Part shown: piece by piece, positions 57,579 through 64,000 of the stretch
How positions within the stretch are numbered: position 1 is the first letter of the stretch
Layout: each line of letters opens with the position of its first letter
DNA from: Blastocladiella emersonii ATCC 22665
Lineage: Eukaryota; Blastocladiomycota; Blastocladiomycetes; Blastocladiales; Blastocladiaceae
DNA: 64,000 nt
Direction of reading: 5' to 3'
NCBI GenBank assembly: GCA_025594325.1
Contig: JANHCV010000005.1
Coordinates: 213,501 to 277,500, forward strand
Made by a program: the position numbers and the translations under genes
The notes under the pieces: model-generated
The model's input: the letters and a program-made list of their open reading frames with translations, nothing else
What the model was told of the DNA's origin: nothing
Databases searched by the model: none

Positions 57579-59516
57579 TCAGGTCCCGCGCTTGGTGGCG
57601 CCGGACTTGGCCACGCCGCGGGGGATCGAGGCGCCTGACTGGTTGGCCGACAGGGCCGGATCGCCACGCGGGAGCGTCGAGGCCGTCGTGGTAGCGGTCC
57701 CGTTGTTGCGCCACATGGACACGGACTGGGTCGTGGTCCCACCGGTCGTCGACCCGCGCAGCGAGCGGTTATCCGCGGACGCCTTCGAGAAGGCGCGGAC
57801 CATGTTGAAGAAGGACTGCTGGATCGCGAGGTTCTCGCGGATCATGCTGGGCTGCTCGACCGTGGCCTTGGACAGGTCAATGGACCCGAAGTCGGTCTCG
57901 GTGATGTGGTGCAGCTCGCGCGTGACGCGGGCGAGGCTGCGGCTGAACCCGAGCGCGAACATGACGCCGAGCAGGACGCACGCGACCAGGAGCCCGAGCA
58001 CTGCGCCCGCCGCGCTGTACCCGCTCTGGTTGATGTCGTGCATCACCTCCTCCTCGTTCATCACCTGTACGATCACCCAGTTGACCGTGTTGCGCTGGAT
58101 CGTCTGCGTGTTGACCATCCACACCAGGTTCGTGTCGTTGAGCGCGCGCACGCGGAGCGTCGTGTTGGTCACCTTGGCCAGCGGCGTGCCCGCGTCCGTC
58201 AGGTACTTTTTGAGCGCCGACAGGATCAGGTCCGACTTGATCCCCGCGAGCTCCGACAGCGTGAAGGGCATCTGCGGGACGCCGAGCGTGTCGCGCTTGA
58301 AGATGTCGAGCGACGCCGACGACGTCCCGATGATGTACTCGGTCTTGGCCTCGAACGCGTACATGAGCGTGGGCCGCGTCACGGCCACGGTGCGCTCGTT
58401 GAGCAGCTGGTTCATGAACGTGAGCTCCATGTCCGTCGACACCACGCCAATGTACCGCCCCTGCGCGTCGTACATGGGCCGCGAGCACGTCAGCCAGCTC
58501 ACCGACGACCACACGTACACGGGCGTCCACGACACCTGCGCCGGCTTGGCCGGGTCCACGATCGTCACCCAGTCGCCCGTCGACCCGTTGTACGCGAGGT
58601 CCGACCCCGTCACGGCCAGCACCCGGTCGTTGACGTCGATCCGGTACTCGGTGTAGTTGTTGCCGTTCGTCTCCCACCGCGTGTACACGCGCGACGTCGC
58701 GTTCTTGGGGTTTGTGAGGGACTACGTTCGTGCGCGGAGGTGAGTGTTCGGTCGGCGAACGAGAGAGCCAGCGCACGCACCGTGTAGTACCCCCACAGCT
58801 CGCCCTGCGCCGTGGTGAAGCTCTGGGTGACGACGAGGTCCTGGTTGGCCTTGAGCCGCGGGAACAGCTGCTTCATGGCCGCGGCCTTGTCGTTGAGCTG
58901 GAAGTTGCCCTTGGCCCAGTTGGCCTGCTGCAGGCCCGACAGCCGCTCGGCCGTGTCGACGTGGATCACGATGCTCGTCACGGCGTGGTCGAGCAGCGCA
59001 CTCTGCAGCTGGTCGGCAAACTGCTGCGACGTGCTGATGCCCGCCGTGTGCGTAAAGTACCTACACAGACGGCATCAAACGTCAGCGGAAGGCGGAATGA
59101 ATGCGTGACACGTTGGCGTACCACGACAGCGGCGCAACGAGGAGCGACATGCCGACCATGAACGCGGTGAAGATGATCCCGAACGGGACGAGCACGGCGG
59201 GCCGCTTGAGTGTTGACGCCGACGACGACGCGGTGCTCGCGCGCGACGACCGCCGACGCAGCCGCGCCATGATCTCGGTCACCGACGGCCGCTGCAGCCG
59301 GACGGTCGGGTCGGACGAGAAGGACGAGCGCGAGAACGAGGCCCGCGCCGACGCCTTGATGCGCGACGCCAGGTTCGGGCTCGGCGGCGACGTCGGCTTG
59401 AGCGGGGCGACCGAGTCCTCGGCCTCGTGCGCGTGCGGCGACGATAGCGGGATGTCGCCGCTGGCGTCTTGGATAGGTGGCGGGGATGCGGGTGGAGGAC
59501 CAGCAGGGGTCGACAT
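57579..59516 (-). CDS. dCache-like membrane sensor, no output domain (paralogue-like 2)
   Basis: Three exons (59122-59516, 58781-59060, 57579-58721) give 605 residues. After a Ser/Pro-rich start come TM1 (about 108-132), a Cache-type extracytosolic region and TM2 (about 460-485). The region has HTAGISTSQQFADQLQ, ELWGYYT, VYVWSSVSWLTCSRPMYDAQGRYIGVVSTDMEL and TLMYAFEAKTEYIIGTS. A HAMP-like RSLARVTRELHHITETDFGSIDL segment follows TM2. The GRYIGVVSTDM strand is the classic second half of a dCache module, which binds small ligands in bacterial receptors. The tail (~100 residues, Ser/Thr/Gly-rich) has no catalytic domain. An in-frame ATG at 59591 could add 25 residues. The ligand and partner are unknown. 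Confidence 0.75.
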
Positions 59517-60051
59517 GGTGATGGCGTATGGTTTGTTTCCAGGGGGGTGATGGTATATCTCGAACAGTTGACTAGACGACGCGACTGCCATCGGTCAGTC
59601 GACGGTGCATCCCCGAAACATTCCCGTCCGATGCGATGATGTGGGAGATGAGCTGCACCTTGCAACGATAAGGTCAGTCAGTGCGTGCACTTGCCGGAGC
59701 TCCGACTCGGGTCTGCATAGGCGTTCATATTTGTTCGGCGCTCGGAGCATGCGGGTCGAAAGGGCAAGCTTGTGCCGTGGTTTCGGCACGCGCTCGGCTG
59801 GTGGACGCGAGACATCACGTGTGGGCGTGCGAGACGCGTCGCGCCACCTGGGTGCGAGACATCGCGGCGCTGATCGGGCTCGAGACGAGAGCGCGGGCTG
59901 GGAGAGGCAATCAAGTGGCACGCCGTCCAGCGGGCTGGACAAGAATTCGATTCAGAGTGGTGGTAACAACTATAGTGAGACAAAAGAGTAGGACAGAGGG
60001 GGAGAAGGGAACACACGACTGGGGGTGAGGTATTCATAGAGGAGCGCGGAT
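59517..60051. other. Intergenic between the Cache-like gene and VTC4
   Basis: 535 bases with no supported gene. The part near 59950-60050 is less GC-rich and is probably the VTC4 3' untranslated region. Confidence 0.5.
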
Positions 60052-62565
60052 CTACTCGAGCGACGTGAACTTGAGGTAGAAGTTGAGCGACATGGCGGCG
60101 AAGAGCGTGAGAACGACGAACGTCGGCCCGCCGCGGTCGTCGTAGGGGCCCGACTCGCGGTTGCGGATCTTCTCGGCGCGCCACAGGAACAGGTACAGGC
60201 CGTACGCCATGATGGCCATGGCGTTGAGCGTGAACACGATACCGGCGATCTGCGCGACGCGGTCGCCGAAGTTGAGCAGGCCGAGCGCGAGCCCCGCAAT
60301 CACCGATGAGAAGTGCATCCACGCCAGGAACGTGCGCTCGTTGGCGAAGAAGACCTTGGGCTCGACGCGCACGGGGATGATGATCCGCTTGTTGTTCATG
60401 AGCGCCGGGATCAGCGAGTTGGTGTCGGCGCCGCTGAGCCCGCCCGCGGGTGCCGACGACGACGACGCCTCGGCGGCGGCCGCCGCGGCCGCAGCAGCCG
60501 CGGCAGCACGGCGACGGCGCTGCGACGACTCGTTCTTCTCGCGCACGTGCAGCTTGCGCACCAGCGACGTCATCTGGTCGAGGATGCCGCGGTTCTTCTT
60601 GACGCGGCGCTCGCCGGTGCCGTTGAGCAGCGCCGTGTTCTCGTCGGCGCCCGAGTGCTCGGCGGCGTCGTCGCCGCTCTCGTCCCCGTCGTGGTCGCCC
60701 GAGGCGTCGTCGTGGATGCTGATGGCCGTGTGGCTCGACGAGGGGCGGCTGGTCGACGCGGACGCGACGGCCTTGCCCTTCCCCTTGCGGACGCGCACCT
60801 CTTCGATGCCGAACTCGCCCATGTCGCGGGCGAGCGCCTGCTGGTGGGCCTCGTACTCGGTGAGGGTCTCGGGGGCGGGCTTGCGGATGTCATTGTGCAT
60901 CTGCGGGAGCCAGAAGGGGAGCAGCGAGACGCGGTGCTCGATGAGGGTGGCGCACCCGTGAATGAACTTGGAGAACTTGGGCACCTGCTCGACGAGGTGC
61001 GACTCGATGAGCTCCGTGACCCACGCCGGCGGCTCGGCGCCCAGCTGCGTCTGCAGCTTGACCTCGAGCACCGCGTACGGGAACCGGCACACGTCCGCGT
61101 CGTCGAGCTGCGTGAACGGCCAGTCGGTGCCAATGTCCATGCGGCGCCAGTTCGAGCCCGACCGCTCCTTGCCGTCCATGTTGTCCTCGCGGACCATGGT
61201 CAGCTCCGTGTCGAGGCTGATGCGCACGCGCGCGTCGCCGGGGAGCTGGAACGCGGTGCGGTTGTCTGTCATGAGGGGCGGCGTTAGCGAGGGGGCCTCG
61301 GGAGGCGCGCGCGAGTCGTGAAGCAGCGAGAAAAACGTACAGAAGGTGCGCATGGTCGGCTTGAGCTGCTTGGTGAGGATGGCGTCCTGCATCTCGGACG
61401 AGAGGGCCTCGAGGGCGGCGAGCTCCTTGTCCGACTTTTGGCCGCGCTCGCGCAGCTTCTCGATCTGCTTGTCCATGGTGTAGGTGCCGGCGACGTAGTC
61501 GTTGACGTACTTTTCCTTGAGCGGGAAGCGCTCCTTGACCGATTTCTCGCCCGTCCAGTCTACGCGGACACGGGTCAGCAGCAGTTCACGCGCGCGCACA
61601 GCGAGCAAAGGGTCAACGTACCCTCGCGGTGGGTCTTGCGCTCCATGAAGATCTCCTGGTTCTTGACGGAGCCGTACCAGCGGAAGCGGATGGCCTGGGC
61701 GCCCTCGGTCTTCTCGAGGCGGCCGCGGTAGAGGTCGAACTGCTCGTTGTCAAAGTAGATGGAGGTGATGGCGGGGTCGTAGTCCTTGGCGGACCCGAAG
61801 ACGAGCACGGGCAGGTTCTTGAGGACGCGCAGCTTGACCTCGGTGACGTTGTCGGGGTGGACCCAGTACTTGGTGGTCTTGCGGACAAACGACTGCGAGC
61901 CGCCGTCGGCAGCCACAGACTTGCGGTTGGTCTCGCCGCCGTTGCGGACCGTGTCGTAGAGCTTGGACAGCTTGAGGATCAGCGGGTCAAAGTTCTCGCG
62001 GTAGAAGGGGTTGGCGCTGAGCTTGGCGATGAACATGGGCCGCAGGTGGAACGGCGTGTGCTTGTCGTGCTTCTTGAGGATCTTGAGGAAGCCCGTGTAG
62101 TTGAGGCGGGCGAACTTGGCGAGCTCGTTGGTCTCGGTGGTGATGCGGGTCAGCTCCTCCTCGACGCGCTGGATGCGCGTCACCTGCGGGGTGGCGGTCG
62201 GGTTGGAGATGATGTTGTTGATGATGGTCTCGCAGTGCTGGGCGCGGCTCGACAGCTCGCCCGACTTGATGCCCTGGAAGTTGACCACCTTCTGCAGCTC
62301 GCGGTCGAGCAGGTCGATGAAGGCCTTCTCGAGGTCCTCGGGGCACTCGGCGCCGAGCTTGGTCATCTCCTTGAGCTGCTTCTTGAGGCTGTCATAGTCT
62401 GCGTAGTGGGAGGGTGCGGGTGGGCGCGTCAGAACGGGTCGAGCGACGCGGTCGCGGTCGCGGACGTGACGCGGCACGACACCGCGCGACGGCAGCGAGC
62501 GTACCGATGTAGTAGAAGCGCCACTCGGGGTACTGCACCGTCTGGAGGTGCGCGCCAAACTTCAT
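60052..62565 (-). CDS. VTC4: Polyphosphate polymerase, VTC complex catalytic subunit Vtc4
   Basis: Vtc4 makes polyphosphate from ATP at the vacuole membrane and feeds the chain into the lumen; its SPX domain senses inositol pyrophosphates. Four exons (62505-62565, 61622-62398, 61341-61559, 60052-61265) give 756 residues (yeast 721). The SPX domain covers 1-~150: [19 protein letters not shown], and [20 protein letters not shown] with the basic phosphate pocket. The catalytic tunnel (about 190-500) shows [29 protein letters not shown] (across intron 2), [24 protein letters not shown] (across intron 3) and [13 protein letters not shown], so this is the active Vtc4 type. A Ser/Ala-rich linker leads to [18 protein letters not shown] and three C-terminal helices. 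Confidence 0.96.
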
Positions 62566-63321
62566 GGTTGGTTGGTGCTAGCAGGGCAGGGCACGGCGGC
62601 GACGATCAGCATGGAATCCATCGAAGGGCGCCGTGAGCGCAGCTCGTGCGTGCAAGCTTACATGGAGCGGTGGTGGTCGGTAGTCGCGTTGCAAGGACAA
62701 GGACACTCCCAAAATTCGTCGGCAACTAATGAAGAAAGGCGAGGGGGTGGTGGCGGGGGAGAGCGAGCGAGGAACGGGGCGCGCGGGTGGGAAACGAAAA
62801 CGTTGTCGGGTCGCTTCTCCTCGGCCTTCTGCGGTGCTTCGCCACCCCGCCGACGCCAACTACGCCCGCTTTCCATTCCGCGCCGTGCCGCGAGCGAGCG
62901 TCACAACGGCCCGATACTCCGTGCAACGCCGATTGCCTGCCCGGTCCCCGCCGACCCGCCACAAGCGGACCCTTATCCGTACTCTAGCAAACCGCTGAGC
63001 TTGCCCCACGGTTCGCCACCACCACGCTGGCGAGGACCGGCTTCTGCCACGGCGCGGGCGTAGTCGGGAGGGCGTGTCCCTTGTTCACCAGCGAGCGGTC
63101 GCGGCAAGTCGGGTTCGGGTCGCGCACGCCCACGCAGTTCGCGTGCACGAAAACGTTTTTCAGCGTGGCGTCGTCGGTGATGCAACGGGTTGCCGTTGCT
63201 GAGCCACCCTCCCGCCCTCATGGCCGCCCTGCCGCTTGCCTGCCCTCGCCGCCCCAACGCGTCGCCGTGCAGGATAAGCTCAAATTCGGCCCGGCTTCAT
63301 CGTCATTAGTCAACCTCCGCG
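62566..63321. other. Promoter side of VTC4, no gene seen
   Basis: 756 bases. I looked for CACGTG/CACGTT sites of the phosphate regulator Pho4 and found none that are clear. GAGAGCGAGCGAGG-type micro-repeats occur near 62760. Confidence 0.5.
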
Positions 63322-64000
63322 TCACGACGACAGCTCGAGGATCCGCGTCGACGCGCTTGCCGCCGCCGACGATGCCGACCCGGCTTCCGCTTCTGCCCGA
63401 CTGCCGCCGTTGAGATCCAGCTCGCCCGCCGCCTTGAGCAGCGCGCACATCCCCTTGTGCTGTTTCCACGCCTTGACCTGGCACGCGCGCGAGCAGTACC
63501 ACTCGGCGCGGCACTGCGAGCACCGGTGCTCGGCGACGGTCCCGCACCGCGCGCACCGCGGGTCCGCGTCGAGCAGCGACTCGAGCACGTGCACGTCGTA
63601 CGTCGCCGAGAGCTTGGCCGAGTACGCGCGGTTCGCGTCGTCGGTCCACGCGCGGATTTGGGAGGAGGCGAGTACCTTCCAGTCGGCGCGGACGGGCGCG
63701 GTGAACGCGGGCAGCGACTCGACCAGGATCCCGAGCGACGCCGTGATGTGCCGCCGCGCCGCGTCGTCCGGGTCCGTCCCCGACAGCTGCAGCGTCAGCA
63801 GGTACCGGTACAGCGGCTCGAGGAAGGGGAGCTGCGTCAGGAGAGTCGGGTTGCGCTCGAGCTGTGGCACAATCTACGCGTTTTGAGGGGAAGGAGTAAG
63901 TGAGCAACCGCGTCGTCAGCCGCCACGGTCAAGACGTACCCGAAGCAGATTCGCGCGACGGTGCTCGGTCATCTCGTACCGGCGCTGGACCTGCTCGTCG
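63322..64000 (-). CDS. MYND zinc-finger protein, 5' end beyond the window
   Basis: Partial gene. The last exon is 63322-63873, and a preceding exon runs from 63940 past the window edge. The visible part has ~100 residues of helical text (NPTLLTQLPFLEPLYRYLL). It is followed by a MYND zinc finger with CARCG, HRCSQC, WYCSRAC and KQHKGMC, all eight metal ligands being present. It ends in an Ala/Ser/Glu-rich tail. MYND domains bind proline-rich peptides in other regulators. No SET motif is visible in this fragment, so a methyltransferase role can be neither shown nor excluded. Confidence 0.8.

Noticed and set aside
1-64000. CRISPR array, integron or bacterial mobile element
   Set aside because: No regularly spaced short repeats with unique spacers, no transposase or integrase motif, and the gene content is eukaryotic.

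Overview
The window is nuclear DNA from a GC-rich basidiomycete, probably a yeast-like member of the Tremellomycetes or a relative. I infer this from dense genes on both strands, many short introns (mostly 50-75 nt, ending in TAG or CAG) and a typical fungal housekeeping set: Ump1, Atx1, RPA43, Sec17, Vtc4, a Fun30-type remodeller, a Dnf1/2-type flippase and an alkaline ceramidase. The species cannot be fixed from the sequence alone. All exon boundaries are my own manual splice models, checked for frame and for match to family motifs.

Left part (1-36161): a P4-ATPase (662-6999); Ump1; a 50-residue membrane peptide; copper chaperone Atx1; a large Pro/His/Tyr-rich protein of unknown function; a 3.6-kb gene-poor stretch with a 60-bp direct repeat and decayed tandem copies of the end of the next gene; then a Gyp7-type Rab-GAP, a DNAJC17/Cwf23-type J protein, RPA43, Sec17, a QCR10-like subunit, a Ser/Thr-rich surface protein, a ParB/sulfiredoxin-fold protein, a Crz1-like zinc-finger protein, Myg1 and an alkaline ceramidase.

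Centre (36193-49637): a giant, essentially perfect palindrome. Two 6,675-bp arms are inverted around a 95-bp unique spacer (42868-42962). Each arm carries an intact 293-codon gene, a broken gene, a tRNA-Ser with the rare anticodon ACT, a less GC-rich stretch with diverged ~590-bp repeats, and the 3' end of a truncated gene whose reading frame runs into the spacer. It is either a recent fold-back duplication or an assembly/strand-switch artefact.

Right part (49871-64000): a Fun30/SMARCAD1-type ATPase, a universal stress protein, two adjacent sensor-like membrane proteins of Cache type with no output domain, polyphosphate polymerase Vtc4 and a MYND zinc-finger protein cut by the window edge. 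No operon logic applies. The neighbours are mostly independent housekeeping genes, except the two sensor-like genes, which look like an old tandem pair.
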